Of a DNA stretch of 64,000 nt, positions 50,773 through 61,752 are shown piece by piece. The notes beneath the pieces are model-generated. The model made no database searches. It was not told the DNA's origin and worked only from the letters and a program-made list of their open reading frames with translations. How positions within the stretch are numbered: the first letter of the stretch is position 1; each line of letters begins with the position of its first letter. The stretch is from Noviherbaspirillum pedocola (GTDB lineage Bacteria > Pseudomonadota > Gammaproteobacteria > Burkholderiales > Burkholderiaceae_D), in the NCBI RefSeq assembly GCF_016632335.1, contig NZ_JAEPBG010000003.1, forward strand, positions 310,001-374,000. Direction: 5' to 3'. Position numbers and translations under genes: made by a program.

Positions 50773-52482
50773 ATGTTCCAGAACCTCAGCATCAAGACAC
50801 GTCTTTACGCGCTCGTCGCTTTTCTCTCGGTGCAGCTCATTGCCGGCGCCGTGATCGGCATCGTCAGCCTTGGCAATGCCAATGATGAAATGCGCGCGAT
50901 GTACAACAGCAGGATTGTCACCCTGGGTCAGCTCGACACCATCGTGCGGATGGTCGACCGCAACGAGACCGCGGTGGGCGTCGCGGTCTTGGGCACCGCC
51001 CAGGACATGGCCAAGGCGGCCACGGAAATCGACGGCAACATCGAAACCATCAGCAAGCAGTGGTCCGCTTATGCCGCGACCAGGTTGACGGCAGAAGAAA
51101 AGCGCCTTGCCGACGCCTTTGCCGAGCGCCGCAAGGCATTCGTGACGCAAGGTCTCTCGGCGGCGGTGACGGCGCTGCACGCCGGAGATGCCCGCACGGC
51201 TACGGAAGCGCTGCGCGGGCCGATGACCACGTTGCTCAAGCCGATGCGCGAAAGCCTGGAACAATTGGTGAAGCTGCAGATGGATGTCGCCGCCGAGCAG
51301 TACCGGCGTTCGCAGCAGACCTATATCTGGGTGCGCAATGTCTGCATCGCCGGCATGAGCGCGGGCATCGTGCTGGCGCTGCTGTTCGGCGCCTGGATCG
51401 TGCGCGGCATCGTGCAGCCGATACAGGCCGCGGTGAAGGTGGCCGACAGCGTCGCGGCCGGCGATCTTACCCGAGTCATCTCGGTGCGCTCGCGCGACGA
51501 GACCGGGCATCTGATGGGCGCGCTCAAGCACATGAATGACAATCTCGCGCATATCGTCGGCAAGGTCAGAAAGGGCAGCGATGTGATCGCCAGCGCCTCC
51601 AGCCAGGTGGCTTCCGGCAGCCAGGACCTGTCCTCGCGCACCGAGCAACAGGCATCGTCGCTGGAGGAAACCGCTTCCTCGCTGGAAGAACTGACATCGA
51701 CCGTAAAGCAGAATGCCGACAATGCCCGCCAGGCAAATGGGCTGGCCGCATCGGCTTCGGAAATTGCTGTGAAGAGCGGCGCCGTGGTCGATCGGGTCGT
51801 TGAGACGATGGAATCCATCGATGTCGCCTCGCGCCGTATCGCCGACATCACCAGCGTCATCGATGGCATCGCGTTTCAGACCAATATCCTGGCCTTGAAT
51901 GCCGCCGTGGAAGCCGCGCGCGCGGGCGAGCAGGGCAGGGGATTCGCGGTGGTTGCGGCCGAAGTGCGCAGCCTGGCACAGCGTTCGGCAGCGGCCGCAA
52001 AGGAAATCAAGTCGCTGATTGAAGATTCGGTGGGCAAGGTCGACACCGGTTCGCGGCTGGCGCATGAAGCCGGGGCAACGATGCACGAAGTCGTCGCCAG
52101 TGTGCAGAAGGTGACGGACATCATCGCCGAGATCACGGCGGCCAGTAACGAGCAAAGCGCCGGCATCGAACAAGTCAATGGCGCGGTCGTGCAGATGGAT
52201 GCGGCCACGCAGCAGAACGCGGCGCTGGTCGAGGAAGCAGCGGCCGCAGCCGAAGCGATGCAGCGCGAGGCCGCTGAACTGGTGCAGGCGGTGGCGGTGT
52301 TCAAGATCGACGTGCAAGCAGGCAGCCATGCACCGACCACGACTGGCACACCGGCACCGCTGATGAAATCCGTACCGGACGTTACGCCGCGTCGCAACCC
52401 GACACCGGCATCGGCATCGACGGCACTCGCCCGCCTGCCCGGCGCGCAACAGCATAACGGGCCGGACTGGGAAGAGTTCTGA
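50773..52482 (+). CDS. methyl-accepting chemotaxis protein with CheR-tether tail
   Basis: 569 residues from ATG50773. Topology: membrane segment (about 10-32), periplasmic four-helix sensor (about 33-190), second segment (about 196-218), HAMP (about 219-275) and the long signalling helix pair with the hairpin [33 protein letters not shown]. Methylation-type Glu/Gln pairs ([18 protein letters not shown]) are seen. The Pro/Thr-rich tail ends PDWEEF, a W-x-x-F pentapeptide that tethers CheR/CheB. Ligand unknown. Confidence 0.95.
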   Translation: MFQNLSIKTRLYALVAFLSVQLIAGAVIGIVSLGNANDEMRAMYNSRIVTLGQLDTIVRMVDRNETAVGVAVLGTAQDMAKAATEIDGNIETISKQWSAYAATRLTAEEKRLADAFAERRKAFVTQGLSAAVTALHAGDARTATEALRGPMTTLLKPMRESLEQLVKLQMDVAAEQYRRSQQTYIWVRNVCIAGMSAGIVLALLFGAWIVRGIVQPIQAAVKVADSVAAGDLTRVISVRSRDETGHLMGALKHMNDNLAHIVGKVRKGSDVIASASSQVASGSQDLSSRTEQQASSLEETASSLEELTSTVKQNADNARQANGLAASASEIAVKSGAVVDRVVETMESIDVASRRIADITSVIDGIAFQTNILALNAAVEAARAGEQGRGFAVVAAEVRSLAQRSAAAAKEIKSLIEDSVGKVDTGSRLAHEAGATMHEVVASVQKVTDIIAEITAASNEQSAGIEQVNGAVVQMDAATQQNAALVEEAAAAAEAMQREAAELVQAVAVFKIDVQAGSHAPTTTGTPAPLMKSVPDVTPRRNPTPASASTALARLPGAQQHNGPDWEEF

Positions 52483-52592
52483 AACGACGGGCTTCGAACT
52501 CCGTCTGTCAGCCTTCGCTTTGCGCCGGCATGGCCATGCGCGGTGCATGGCTATCCACAACAACCAATGCGGCATGGCCGCAGGAAAACACA

Positions 52593-52886
52593 ATGAAGAA
52601 CATATTTACTGCGCTGGCCGGAATGGCGCTGATGCTTGCGGCTGCGCCAGGCATGACGGCCAACGTCGATGTGAACGTGAATATCGGCTTGCCCGGCTTC
52701 GTCGCGCCCGCGCCTGTCTATGTCGAACCAAGGCGTGCCGTTGTCGTGCAACCGGCGCCGGTGTACATCGCGCCTGCGCCCCGTGACGATCGCGGCCATG
52801 GGCATGGACGGGATCGGGAATGGCATGAGGATCATGATCATGGCCGCCATGGCGGCCATGGAAGACATGGCCATCACGACGATTGA
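52593..52886 (+). CDS. small exported protein with His/Asp/Gly-rich tail (paralogue of 8745-9113)
   Basis: 97 residues from ATG52593. Signal peptide ends PGMTA. The core NVDVNVNIGLPGFVAPAPVY and VVVQPAPVY is near-identical in pattern to the protein at 8745-9113. The tail here is RDDRGHGHGRDREWHEDHDHGRHGG-like, rich in His, Gly and Asp, which suits binding of divalent metals. Function unknown. Confidence 0.75.
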   Translation: MKNIFTALAGMALMLAAAPGMTANVDVNVNIGLPGFVAPAPVYVEPRRAVVVQPAPVYIAPAPRDDRGHGHGRDREWHEDHDHGRHGGHGRHGHHDD

Positions 52887-53026
52887 TCCTGCTACCGCAA
52901 GACCGAGGCTTCCGTTCGTGAGCGCATCGTACCTGCATCCGAATCCAGCGGCGCACGGCCATGGATGCGCCAGCAGCGTAGCGGATCAACGCTGCTAAGG
53001 CTTCCCATGCCGAAACCCTTGCAGCT

Positions 53027-53950
53027 CTACCACCGCGCTTTCTGACGCGACGTCTGTTCGGCAGCGTCGCGAAAGCTTTCCGCCAGAAAATCGATAAAGG
53101 CCCGCACACGCGGCGACTGCGCCTGCCTTTCCGTGTAGACCGCGAAGATATCCGCCTGCGGCGTGGCATAGTCCTCAAGCAAAATTTTCAGCCGCCCACT
53201 ACGCACATATTTAGCGATATCCCATTCCGCGCGCAGCATCAGGCCCAAGCCGCTCAACACCCAGTTCATGCATACCTCGCCATCATTGCTGCTGAGCGTG
53301 CCGCGCACCTTCACCGTTTCCGTGTGCTTGCCTTTCGCGAAACGCCAGACGCCGTAAGCCGCATCGTTCTGTCGCAGCACGATGCAATTGTGCTGTATCA
53401 GGTCGTGCGGCACTTTCGGCTCGCCCCGATCCCGAAGATAGGAAGGCGCCGCGCACACCAGGCGGCGGTTTGATGCGATGCGTCGGGCAATGAGGCGCGC
53501 GTCCGGCAGCTCGCCGAAACGGATGGCTACCTCGAAAGCCTCATCAACCAGGCTCAATGGGTGATCCGAGAGCTGCAGCTGCACTTCGACCTCCGGATAA
53601 CGCTTGACGAAGCGCGACACCAGCGGCGTGATATAGGTACGTCCAAAGCCTAGCGGCGCATTCACCCGCAGCAATCCCTTGGGCGTGACACTGCTGCGTG
53701 AAACCAGCCGCTCCATGTCTTCCAGTTCACCCAGAAGCCGCAGCGCATGGGCATGGAACAGTTCACCCTCGTCGGTGAGATTCAGCCGTCGCGTAGTGCG
53801 CAGCACTAGTGGTACGCCCAGCGCCTCTTCAAGCCTGGCGAGCCTCTTGCTGATCGATGCAGGCGTCACGCCCAGTTCCCTGGCCGCGCCAGAGAGACTG
53901 CCTTGCTTCACGATTTCCCGAAAGAACGCGAGGTCCGTTGAATGAATCAC
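53027..53950 (-). CDS. LysR-family transcriptional regulator, divergent to the tartrate dehydrogenase gene
   Basis: 307 residues with GTG53950 as start (CCGGAGT upstream). HTH STDLAFFREIVKQGSLSGAARELGVTPASISKRLARLEEALG, then the two-lobed effector domain (LRVNAPLGFGRTYITPL, RIASNRRLVCAAPSYLRDRG). It is transcribed away from the dehydrogenase gene with 137 bp between the starts, the usual LysR arrangement. Confidence 0.92.
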   Translation of the reverse strand: MIHSTDLAFFREIVKQGSLSGAARELGVTPASISKRLARLEEALGVPLVLRTTRRLNLTDEGELFHAHALRLLGELEDMERLVSRSSVTPKGLLRVNAPLGFGRTYITPLVSRFVKRYPEVEVQLQLSDHPLSLVDEAFEVAIRFGELPDARLIARRIASNRRLVCAAPSYLRDRGEPKVPHDLIQHNCIVLRQNDAAYGVWRFAKGKHTETVKVRGTLSSNDGEVCMNWVLSGLGLMLRAEWDIAKYVRSGRLKILLEDYATPQADIFAVYTERQAQSPRVRAFIDFLAESFRDAAEQTSRQKARW

Positions 53951-54087
53951 TTTTAACTCCGGCGACAAGGTAGCTTGAATTCTAGAGCATTCAATCGAGT
54001 GGAATAGCCAATACACTGCGTGTCAGAAAAGCCGTGCAGCCGCGCATGCAATGCGCAGTGTCACCGATAGAGGAGGAGAGAAACGTC

Positions 54088-55164
54088 ATGCGAGTACACA
54101 CGATTGCCGCCATGCCGGGCGATGGTATCGGCACCGAAGTCATTGCCGCGGGCTTGCAGGTTCTGGAAGCGCTCGCCGCGCGCGATGGCGGTTTCAGGCT
54201 GGAAGTCGAGCATTTTCCATGGGGCTCCGACTACTACCAGAAGCACGGCCACTACATTCCCGAAGGCGGCCTGGAAAGGCTGAAGGCCTTCGACGCCATT
54301 TTCTTCGGCGCCGTGGGCAGCCAGCAGGTGCCCGACCATGTTTCGCTTTGGGGGCTGCGCCTGCCGATTGCGCAGGGTTTCGACCAGTACGCCAATGTGC
54401 GTCCGGCACGGGTGCTGCCCGGCGTATCGAGCCCGCTGAAGAATGGCCAGGACATCGACTGGGTCATCATCCGTGAGAACTCCGAAGGCGAGTACGCGGG
54501 CAATGGCGGCCGGGTGCATCGCGGCCTGCCGATCGAAGCCGCCACCGAGACCGCGGTGTTCACCCGCACCGGTGTAGAGCGTATCCACCGCTTTGCGTTC
54601 GAACTGGCGCGCAAGCGAACGGCCAGGCATCTGACCCTGGTCACCAAGTCCAATGCGCAGCGCTTCGGCATGGTGATGTGGGATGAAATCTTTTACGAAG
54701 TGGCGAAGGATTACCCGGACGTGAAGACCGATCGCGAACTGGTTGATGCGGTCACCACGCGCATGGTGTTGAAGCCGAAGACGCTGGATGTGCTGGTGGC
54801 CACCAACCTGCATGCGGACATACTCTCGGACCTTGCGGCGGCACTGTCCGGCAGCCTGGGCATCGCGCCGACAGCGAACCTGAATCCCGAGCGGCAGTTT
54901 CCTTCGATGTTCGAGCCCATCCACGGCTCGGCCTTCGATATCACGGGCAAGGGCATTGCCAACCCGATCGGCACTTTCTGGACAGCATCGATGATGCTGG
55001 AACATCTCGGCGAATTCGATGCGGCAAGGCGTCTGATGTCAGCCATCGAAGCGGCCACCGCGAGTGGCGTGCATACGCCCGATCTCGGCGGACGGGCTAC
55101 CACCGCTGATGTCACCAATGCGGTCTGCGACCACATCGGCTCGGCTGCGCTTGCGGCCACCTGA
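54088..55164 (+). CDS. tartrate dehydrogenase / D-malate dehydrogenase (decarboxylating)
   Basis: 358 residues from ATG54088 (AGGAGGAG). NAD-dependent beta-decarboxylating dehydrogenase: AMPGDGIGTEVI, VIIRENSEGEYAGNGGRVH, VTKSNAQRFGMVMWDE, TNLHADILSDLAAALSGSLGIAPTAN and FEPIHGSAFDITGKGIANPIGTF. The GEYAGNGGR loop fits TtuC/DmlA rather than LeuB. Oxidises tartrate or D-malate in the cytoplasm. Confidence 0.92.
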   Translation: MRVHTIAAMPGDGIGTEVIAAGLQVLEALAARDGGFRLEVEHFPWGSDYYQKHGHYIPEGGLERLKAFDAIFFGAVGSQQVPDHVSLWGLRLPIAQGFDQYANVRPARVLPGVSSPLKNGQDIDWVIIRENSEGEYAGNGGRVHRGLPIEAATETAVFTRTGVERIHRFAFELARKRTARHLTLVTKSNAQRFGMVMWDEIFYEVAKDYPDVKTDRELVDAVTTRMVLKPKTLDVLVATNLHADILSDLAAALSGSLGIAPTANLNPERQFPSMFEPIHGSAFDITGKGIANPIGTFWTASMMLEHLGEFDAARRLMSAIEAATASGVHTPDLGGRATTADVTNAVCDHIGSAALAAT

Positions 55165-55679
55165 GCCGCATTCGCGGTCCGGGCGGGGAAAGTTCGAGGT
55201 AGCCGGCGCGCAGGCAGCCAATGCTCAGCGTTTTGTCGATAGAGGAAGCAGAACGCAAGCTTTCAAGAAGCAATGAAGTACCGTGAGCATGCCGAATGTG
55301 GCCGACAGAAGCGCGCTTTCTCGCGTCGTAATGAATAGGCGTGAATCCCAAGGGACGAGTTCAAGCAATGCAAGAGCGCTTTGGCATGAAATGACGCGAG
55401 GAAGGCTTTGGGTGGGTACAGGCCCAAGCCCCGGCCGATACCGATCAGATCCGCCGCAGGCAATTCGTGGAAGGGCGTTTCAATTTTACATAACGATAAT
55501 TACGAACTTTCTGGAAAATATCCCTGGAACGCGATGATTCGCTATAAAACAGCAAGCAGCAGGCAGCATGCCGATGCTCTGACGCCATAACGCCGCCAGC
55601 ATCGGCGAACCTGAGTGCCTCGCATGGACGATACGATCCGATCCGTCAACGAATAAAGAAAGATCGCCCATGCAGCGGA
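55165..55679. other. intergenic region, no gene supported
   Basis: 515 bp between convergent genes. It becomes A/T-rich at 55480-55560. No repeat, terminator or RBS-backed frame was convincing. Confidence 0.5.
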
Positions 55680-57785
55680 CTAAGCCAGTATCCGTACCGA
55701 CACCTCGCGATCCCACTGCCGGGTGCTTGCAGCCTTGATGAAGTCCTTCATATCGTCCGCTGCGACTACGCCTGCATCCGGAATCACCCCGGCCTTGTCC
55801 AGCAGCGCCTGCGCACCGCTGCTGGCCGCAATTGCCTTCAGATGCACATAAGCGTCGCTGGCAAAGTCGATGGCCGCCGATTCCTTCAACAGCATCTGCG
55901 CGCCTTCTTCGGACAGTACGATGGCCACCGCATCAAAGATGACCGACGGCGTACCTTGCAACTGCCCATCGGCTTCCAGCTTCGATCCATCCGCAAGCTT
56001 GGCGCCGCCAATTTTCGGCGCGACGATTTTTACGGTCGCACCGGCATCCATTGCCGCCCGCTTCAATGCCTGCACCTGCTCGCCGTCCGAGCCATCTGCG
56101 ACCAGTATGCCAATGGCACGTCCCTTCAGGGTCGGCACCATCTTGCCGATGATCTGCAAGGCTGGCGATGGCGGCATGTCCTGCACCGGGACCGGGGACG
56201 GCGGCGCATCCGGCATCGCATCCAGCGCCAGTCCATCGGCCACGCGGCGCGCCAGGTCTTCATCGATGTTGCGCATGTGCCCCACCATCGCGGTACGCAC
56301 CCGCGGTGTTTCCACTTTCGATAATTCAAACACCAGCGCCGACGCCATGTGCGCCTGCTCATGGGATGTCTGGCTGCGATAGAACATGCGCGCCTGGCTG
56401 TAGTGATCGGCAAAACTTTCGGCCCGGATGCGGCCACGTTCGCCGTTCTCCGGCACCGCGGCACTGTGAAAGCCATTTGCACGGGTCTCGCGCGGAGAAT
56501 CCGCAGCCAGGGTATTGGGCTCGTACGCAACTCTGCCCTTGGGCTGCGTCATCTGCATGTGGCCATCGCGCTGATGATTTGCGAACGGGCATTTCGGCGC
56601 GTTGATGGGAATCTGGTGAAAGTTCGGCGAGCCGAGCCGTGAAAGCTGAGTGTCGAGGTAGGAGAACAGCCTTCCCTGCAACAGGGGATCATTGCTGAAA
56701 TCGATGCCGGGCACGACATGCGAAGGACAGAATGCGACCTGCTCGGTCTCGGCAAAGAAATTGTCGGGCCAGCGATCCAGCACCATGCGCCCGATCACTT
56801 TGAGCGGCACCGTTTCCTCCGGGATGACCTTGGTCGCGTCGAGATGATCGAACGGGAATTTGTCTGCCTCTTCCTGTGAGAACAGCTGCACCGCGAGTTC
56901 CCATTCCGGGAAGTCTCCGTTCTGGATTGCATCGAACAGGTCGCGCCGATGAAAGTCCGGGTCCGCGCCAGCAATCTTCAGCGCTTCGTCCCACACGGTG
57001 GATTGCAGTCCAAGCTTCGGCCGCCAGTGAAACTTGACGAAGGTCGACTTGCCATCCTTGTCCAGCAGGCGGAAGGTATGGATGCCGAAGCCCTCCATCA
57101 TCCGCAGGGATCGCGGAAGCGTGCGGTCCGACATGGCCCACATCACCATATGCATCGCTTCGGGTGTCACGGACATGTAATCCCAGAAGGTGTCGTGCGC
57201 CGTGGCTGCCTGCGGAAAGCCGCGGTCCGGCTCCATTTTCACCGCGTGCACCAGGTCCGGAAACTTGATCGCATCCTGAATGAAGAACACGGGAATGTTG
57301 TTGCCCACCAGATCCCAGTTGCCTTCCTTTGTGTAGAACTTCACAGCGAAGCCGCGCACGTCGCGCGGAGTGTCGACCGAACCCGCGCCGCCTGCCACCG
57401 TGGAAAAGCGCGTGAATACCGGCGTTTTCACGCCAACCTCATTCAGTATCTTTGCCGTGGTGTATTGCCCAAGTGATTCGGTCAGCTCGAAATAACCGTG
57501 GGCTGCACTGCCACGGGCGTGTACCACGCGCTCGGGGATGCGCTCATGATCGAAGTGGAAAATCTTTTCGCGCAGGATGAAGTCTTCAAGCAGCGTCGGT
57601 CCACGCGGATTGGCACGCAGCGAATTCTGATTGTCGGCAATCGGCAGACCCTGGTTGGTGGTCAGCTGTGGATGGCTTCCGCCCGCCTGCTGGTGCAGTT
57701 CACCGGCGGCGCCGACTTCAGTGTCAGAGGCATTGGTTGGCGCGTGGCCTTGGCTTGCGCCCTTGTCTGCATTTTTCTTGCTCAT
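55680..57785 (-). CDS. katE: large-subunit catalase (HPII/KatE type)
   Basis: 701 residues from ATG57785. Heme catalase core: distal His in [18 protein letters not shown], the distal Asn in [13 protein letters not shown], and the proximal-Tyr motif R-L-F-S-Y-L-D-T ([15 protein letters not shown]). The C-terminal extension (about 560-701; [32 protein letters not shown]) is the flavodoxin-like domain of large catalases. Decomposes H2O2 in the cytoplasm. No strong Shine-Dalgarno; monocistronic. Confidence 0.95.
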   Translation of the reverse strand: MSKKNADKGASQGHAPTNASDTEVGAAGELHQQAGGSHPQLTTNQGLPIADNQNSLRANPRGPTLLEDFILREKIFHFDHERIPERVVHARGSAAHGYFELTESLGQYTTAKILNEVGVKTPVFTRFSTVAGGAGSVDTPRDVRGFAVKFYTKEGNWDLVGNNIPVFFIQDAIKFPDLVHAVKMEPDRGFPQAATAHDTFWDYMSVTPEAMHMVMWAMSDRTLPRSLRMMEGFGIHTFRLLDKDGKSTFVKFHWRPKLGLQSTVWDEALKIAGADPDFHRRDLFDAIQNGDFPEWELAVQLFSQEEADKFPFDHLDATKVIPEETVPLKVIGRMVLDRWPDNFFAETEQVAFCPSHVVPGIDFSNDPLLQGRLFSYLDTQLSRLGSPNFHQIPINAPKCPFANHQRDGHMQMTQPKGRVAYEPNTLAADSPRETRANGFHSAAVPENGERGRIRAESFADHYSQARMFYRSQTSHEQAHMASALVFELSKVETPRVRTAMVGHMRNIDEDLARRVADGLALDAMPDAPPSPVPVQDMPPSPALQIIGKMVPTLKGRAIGILVADGSDGEQVQALKRAAMDAGATVKIVAPKIGGAKLADGSKLEADGQLQGTPSVIFDAVAIVLSEEGAQMLLKESAAIDFASDAYVHLKAIAASSGAQALLDKAGVIPDAGVVAADDMKDFIKAASTRQWDREVSVRILA

Positions 57786-58174
57786 GGCATTCTTCTTCAA
57801 AGTAGAGCGGCCGATGGCCGAGTGTGGAATGCGCAACGTATGCCGCAACAGCAAGGCTGCAGGCTTTTCGTCACGGAAAGGAAATAGGGGAAGCGCAACG
57901 TAGAGTTCACGCTCTTGACCAAAGTTCATTGAAACGGCTTGCGGCTACGCATGGTCGCAGCAGGTTAGTGAAGCTCTTCGACGAAGTTGGCTATGACCCA
58001 GAGAAATATTCATCTGCCTGCGCCAACGGGGCGCATTGTTGACTCCATGATCATGCCGCCTCCTTCGCCATTCTTTGTCGCAGACAGGACGAGCAGTACG
58101 CATCACTTGCGTGCGCATAAGCCATATCTTCACTGGATTGCTACTGTAAAATCACCTGATATTGGAGAATGCAG
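57786..58174. other. divergent intergenic region between katE and the DUF4142 gene
   Basis: 389 bp holding both promoters. A/T-rich stretch TACTGTAAAATCACC at 58143-58157 could be the -10 region of the rightward unit. No repeat or small gene noticed. Confidence 0.45.
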
Positions 58175-58687
58175 ATGCCATCCCTAACCCGTTGCTCAGC
58201 ACTGTTTGCCCTGCTCACCTCGACAACATGCGCCGTATATGCCGCAGATCTCAGCCATCACGACAAGCGCTACCTCGACAAGACCGCTGAAGGCCTGATG
58301 GCGGAAGTGGAGATGGGACGCATGGCGCAGAAGCAAGCGCAAGATCCTGGCGTGAAGGCCTTCGGCAAGCGCATGGTTGACGATCACGGCAAGGACCTGG
58401 AGCAACTGAAACAGATCGCTGCGCAGAAAAACGTAAAGCTGCCCGATTCGCCCAGCCATAAGCAGAAATCGGAAGCCGACAAGCTATCGAAGCTTACGGG
58501 CAAGGATTTCGACAGCGAATATGTGCGATACGAAACGAAAGACCATCAGGAAGACATCAAGGACCAGGCCAAGGAAATGAAGGACACCTCCGATGCCGAC
58601 CTGAAGACATTCGCGACCGCCGCGCACTCCACGGTCACGGAGCACTACAAGATGGTTGAGGATCTGCACGGCAAGACCGGCAAATAG
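58175..58687 (+). CDS. DUF4142 exported protein
   Basis: 170 residues from ATG58175, better spaced from TTGGAGA than ATG58169. Signal peptide ends VYAAD. Ferritin-like four-helix pattern with AEGLMAEVEMGRMAQKQAQDPGVKAFGKRMVDDHGKDLEQL, the DUF4142 signature. Role unknown, often stress-induced and envelope-located. Ends directly against the cytochrome b561 start, so one operon. Confidence 0.88.
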   Translation: MPSLTRCSALFALLTSTTCAVYAADLSHHDKRYLDKTAEGLMAEVEMGRMAQKQAQDPGVKAFGKRMVDDHGKDLEQLKQIAAQKNVKLPDSPSHKQKSEADKLSKLTGKDFDSEYVRYETKDHQEDIKDQAKEMKDTSDADLKTFATAAHSTVTEHYKMVEDLHGKTGK

Positions 58688-59227
58688 ATGGACCGCGTCG
58701 CCTCTCCATACACCCGGACAGCCAGGCGCTTGCACTGGCTCATCGTATCGCTGGTCTTCATTCAGTTCATCACTGCCTTCACGATGCCGGACATCGGGCC
58801 GAACGTCGTTCCCGGAACGCTGATCAACCTGCACCTTTCCTTTGGCCTGCTGATCCTGATCGTGATGGCGATTCGCTTCATCCATCGTCTGCGCCATCCG
58901 GTCCCGCTGGAAGCCGCCGGCACACCGCCATGGGAAAACACCGTCGCTCGCGTCACGCATCGCATTTTCTATTTCATCCTGCTGGTGGGCCCGTTTCTTG
59001 GATGGGCGTCAGCGTCGGCACACCGACTGCCCGTTTCCCTGTTCGGCATCATTCCCCTGCCCGCTTTTGCCGCGCCACGCGCACGCTGGGCCCTGCAGGC
59101 CGGCGATGTGCATGCCTGGATGATGTGGGCCTTGCTTGTTCTGATTGGCCTGCATGTAGCCGCAGCGCTGTACCACCACTTCATCCGGCATGACAATGTG
59201 CTGCGTCGCATGCTGCCCCGCCATTGA
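58688..59227 (+). CDS. cytochrome b561 family membrane protein
   Basis: 179 residues with four hydrophobic segments. Heme-ligand His residues lie in RRLHWLIVSLVF, LINLHLSFGLLIL, VHAWMMWALLVLIGLHVAAALYHHFI. YceJ/CybB-type: moves electrons between the quinone pool or superoxide and the periplasm. Starts directly after the DUF4142 stop (no gap) and may serve a shared oxidative-stress role with katE opposite. Confidence 0.92.
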   Translation: MDRVASPYTRTARRLHWLIVSLVFIQFITAFTMPDIGPNVVPGTLINLHLSFGLLILIVMAIRFIHRLRHPVPLEAAGTPPWENTVARVTHRIFYFILLVGPFLGWASASAHRLPVSLFGIIPLPAFAAPRARWALQAGDVHAWMMWALLVLIGLHVAAALYHHFIRHDNVLRRMLPRH

Positions 59228-59969
59228 ATGAAGGGAATCGGCCGATCTGCGATGCATGGGCCGGCATCGAGCTTCTGCCTGTACGATGAATCGGCCACGC
59301 GCGCAAGTGACTGTTCGCCTTCAGCGCAGTCCTATCAGGACTTTGATCATATTGCTACCGACCGCAGTCAATGCCATGCCGGCCGCGACCTCGAGATTTC
59401 CGATGTGACGTCAAGCCACTGACGAGAGTGCTATCGGGACATGAGCCACCCGCATGGCTTGCGCATCCGGTCGCCAATGGCGCGCGTCACATCGCGCCCC
59501 AAACGCGTGCCTCTCTCGACCATGCCCTGGAAAGGCTTGCCGAGCTTGACGTCATCCGTCCCGAGTGAACAGCGGACCAATATAGACGTCGCAGCAGATT
59601 TGCCGCATTCAGTAAGCGATAGCGAAGCTGAACATCGACATGCACCCAGCGCCCGGGCTCGGTCTATTGTCCCGGCACCGCGCTCGGGGCATGGCGGAAT
59701 GAGAAGCACGACATCTCTCAGAACGCGGATCATGCGCATACAGCCTGCATGCGAACAGGCGCTACAGGGCGCGTATCGAGCGCGTTGTGCAAACGGATAC
59801 GAGCCAGGAAAAATGTTCTAAAAATTGTATTAGTCGTGAAGAGGACGGCGCGCTAGCGTTTGATATCGGCGCTGAGATGGCCGGACATGCGCAGTTTTCC
59901 ACCCGCCACTGACCGGCGCTCCTCATCGTCTCAGGCCGCGAGAAACAGCACTGTCGCAAGGAGACGTCC
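59228..59969. other. 742-bp intergenic region, no gene supported
   Basis: Frames on both strands remain open for up to about 125 codons but lack RBS and protein-like composition. An A/T-rich stretch (59813-59835, TTCTAAAAATTGTATTAG) about 140 bp before the tyrosinase gene may be its promoter. Confidence 0.45.
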
Positions 59970-61457
59970 ATGACTTCCTCAATCATCAGCCGCCGCACCT
60001 TTCTCAAGGGCTCGGCTTCCGCGATCGCACTCGCATCGCTGCCACGGTTCGCACAGGGTCAGACCACTCGAGTGCGCTTGGAGTGGCAGCAGTTCAAGAC
60101 GACGCCGCAATACACATCCTTTCTCAATGCGTTACGCACCATGCGCGCCAACACCAATTCGGGCAGCATGTCTTCGTGGTCGTACTGGGTGAATGTGCAC
60201 ACGAACTACTGCCCGCATACCGCACCTTACTTCCTGGCCTGGCATCGCGGCTACCTTTACTACCTCGAACGCCAGCTGCGCACCGTGTCGGGCGACAATT
60301 CGCTGAATCTGCCTTACTGGGACTACTACTCTTACCCGCGCATGCCAGCCGAGTTCCTGGATTCGTCCACCGGCAATCCGCTGTATGTGTCGCAACGCAC
60401 CGGCAGCAATGTCTACAATGCCCTGACGCTGACGCCCTTCGGCTCGTCGGTGTGGAACTTTCAGCGCGGCACCACGAACGCTTTCGAGCCGCAGCTCGAG
60501 TCGGCGCCGCACAATCCTGTGCACAACCTGATCGGTGGCTATATGGCCAACATCAATACCTCGCCCATGGACCCGATCTTCTACCTGCACCACTGCAACA
60601 TCGACCGGCTGTGGCACGCCTGGGCGCTGCCTGACGGAAAAGGCATTCCCTACACCACCAACCCCTACAACTCGTCCACCAGCAGTTCGTACTGGGCCGG
60701 ATCGTTTACTTATGCGTCGGGCCTGACGATGTCGAGGTACATGACCTACTATCCCGGCTGGCTTGGATATGACTACGCCAACGACAACAAGCCGACTTCG
60801 CTGCCGCCGTCTGCCAAGGCATCGAGCCCGTTCAAGCTGGTACAGGCACAGATGGGAAATCAGCTGGTGCGCCCGACGGTCGCCAATATCGCCGCAACGG
60901 CTCCGCGCACCGTCTCGAATACTGCGCGATCGCTGGGCGGCAGGGCGAACCTGGTCCTGACCGAAGCCTCGGTCAGCGCATCGATGCCGCTGGATGCTGC
61001 GGCGATGCAGACATTGCAGGCGACGCTTGCGGCCGCGGCCAACAACAATCCCGCCGGCGGGCCGCAGTCGGTCAAGGTCGTGTTGGACAATGTACAGGTG
61101 CTCGGCAATGCAGCCAACGCCGGGTTCTTCTACAACGTCTACATCAATCTGCCGCCGGCAGGTGACGTGACCGGCGAACGCCAGCGCTACTTCCTCGGCA
61201 CCTTCGGCCCATTCGAAGCGAGCATCGCCGCGCACCATGGCGGCGCCATGCTCGAATTCCCCGCAACCGAGGTCCTGGCAGGATTGGCGGCATCGGGGCT
61301 GCAGGAGGTGTCGGTCTCCTTTGTGCGGGTCAGCGGGGAAAATGCGCCACAGGGCCAGGTGCTGCGGGTAGGCGAAGTGCGTGTCGAGGTATCGACCGAG
61401 CCGCCGTGGGATCGCAGCCCGCAGGTGACACGGCCGGCGGGACAGTGCTATTGCTAG
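59970..61457 (+). CDS. Tat-exported tyrosinase / polyphenol oxidase
   Basis: 495 residues from ATG59970 (AAGGAG). Twin-arginine leader SRRTFLKGSASAIALASLPRF. Type-3 copper site: CuA H77, H83, H92 (WVNVHTNYCPH, LAWHRGYLYYLE), CuB H181, H185 and H208 (HNPVHNLIGG, DPIFYLHHCNIDRLW). Cys81-Pro-His83 matches the Cys-x-His thioether of fungal and plant enzymes and is not usual in Streptomyces tyrosinases. The C-terminal third (about 310-480) is a beta-rich domain like that of plant-type polyphenol oxidases. Oxidises phenols to quinones outside the cytoplasm. Ends CYC. Confidence 0.92.
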   Translation: MTSSIISRRTFLKGSASAIALASLPRFAQGQTTRVRLEWQQFKTTPQYTSFLNALRTMRANTNSGSMSSWSYWVNVHTNYCPHTAPYFLAWHRGYLYYLERQLRTVSGDNSLNLPYWDYYSYPRMPAEFLDSSTGNPLYVSQRTGSNVYNALTLTPFGSSVWNFQRGTTNAFEPQLESAPHNPVHNLIGGYMANINTSPMDPIFYLHHCNIDRLWHAWALPDGKGIPYTTNPYNSSTSSSYWAGSFTYASGLTMSRYMTYYPGWLGYDYANDNKPTSLPPSAKASSPFKLVQAQMGNQLVRPTVANIAATAPRTVSNTARSLGGRANLVLTEASVSASMPLDAAAMQTLQATLAAAANNNPAGGPQSVKVVLDNVQVLGNAANAGFFYNVYINLPPAGDVTGERQRYFLGTFGPFEASIAAHHGGAMLEFPATEVLAGLAASGLQEVSVSFVRVSGENAPQGQVLRVGEVRVEVSTEPPWDRSPQVTRPAGQCYC

Positions 61458-61752
61458 CACGCTACGGCAGCGTCGGCGCGTGATGGTCATGGGGCTTTGC
61501 AAAGCAGTGTTGATGATGACTGCAAGTCCGTCGAATCATGGCTGCCGGGCAAGGCATCCACGCCGGCGCTCCTGATGCGCGGTTCGATATGGCGCCGGGC
61601 AGCGGCGCATGGATGACTATCGGGGAGCAGGAGGCGTGCGTCGGCTCGGATCTTCCAAGCGGAAAAGGCTTTTGACCCACATCAACCGGCTTCCTTGCGG
61701 AGGGCGGCATCCTGAAAAGACAGACAGTCTGTACCGTCCCACCGGAGGAACC

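Noticed and set aside
59431-59821. 100-126 codon frames in the gap before the tyrosinase gene
   Set aside because: Frames overlap on opposite strands, have no RBS and show low-information Ser/Arg/Pro composition.
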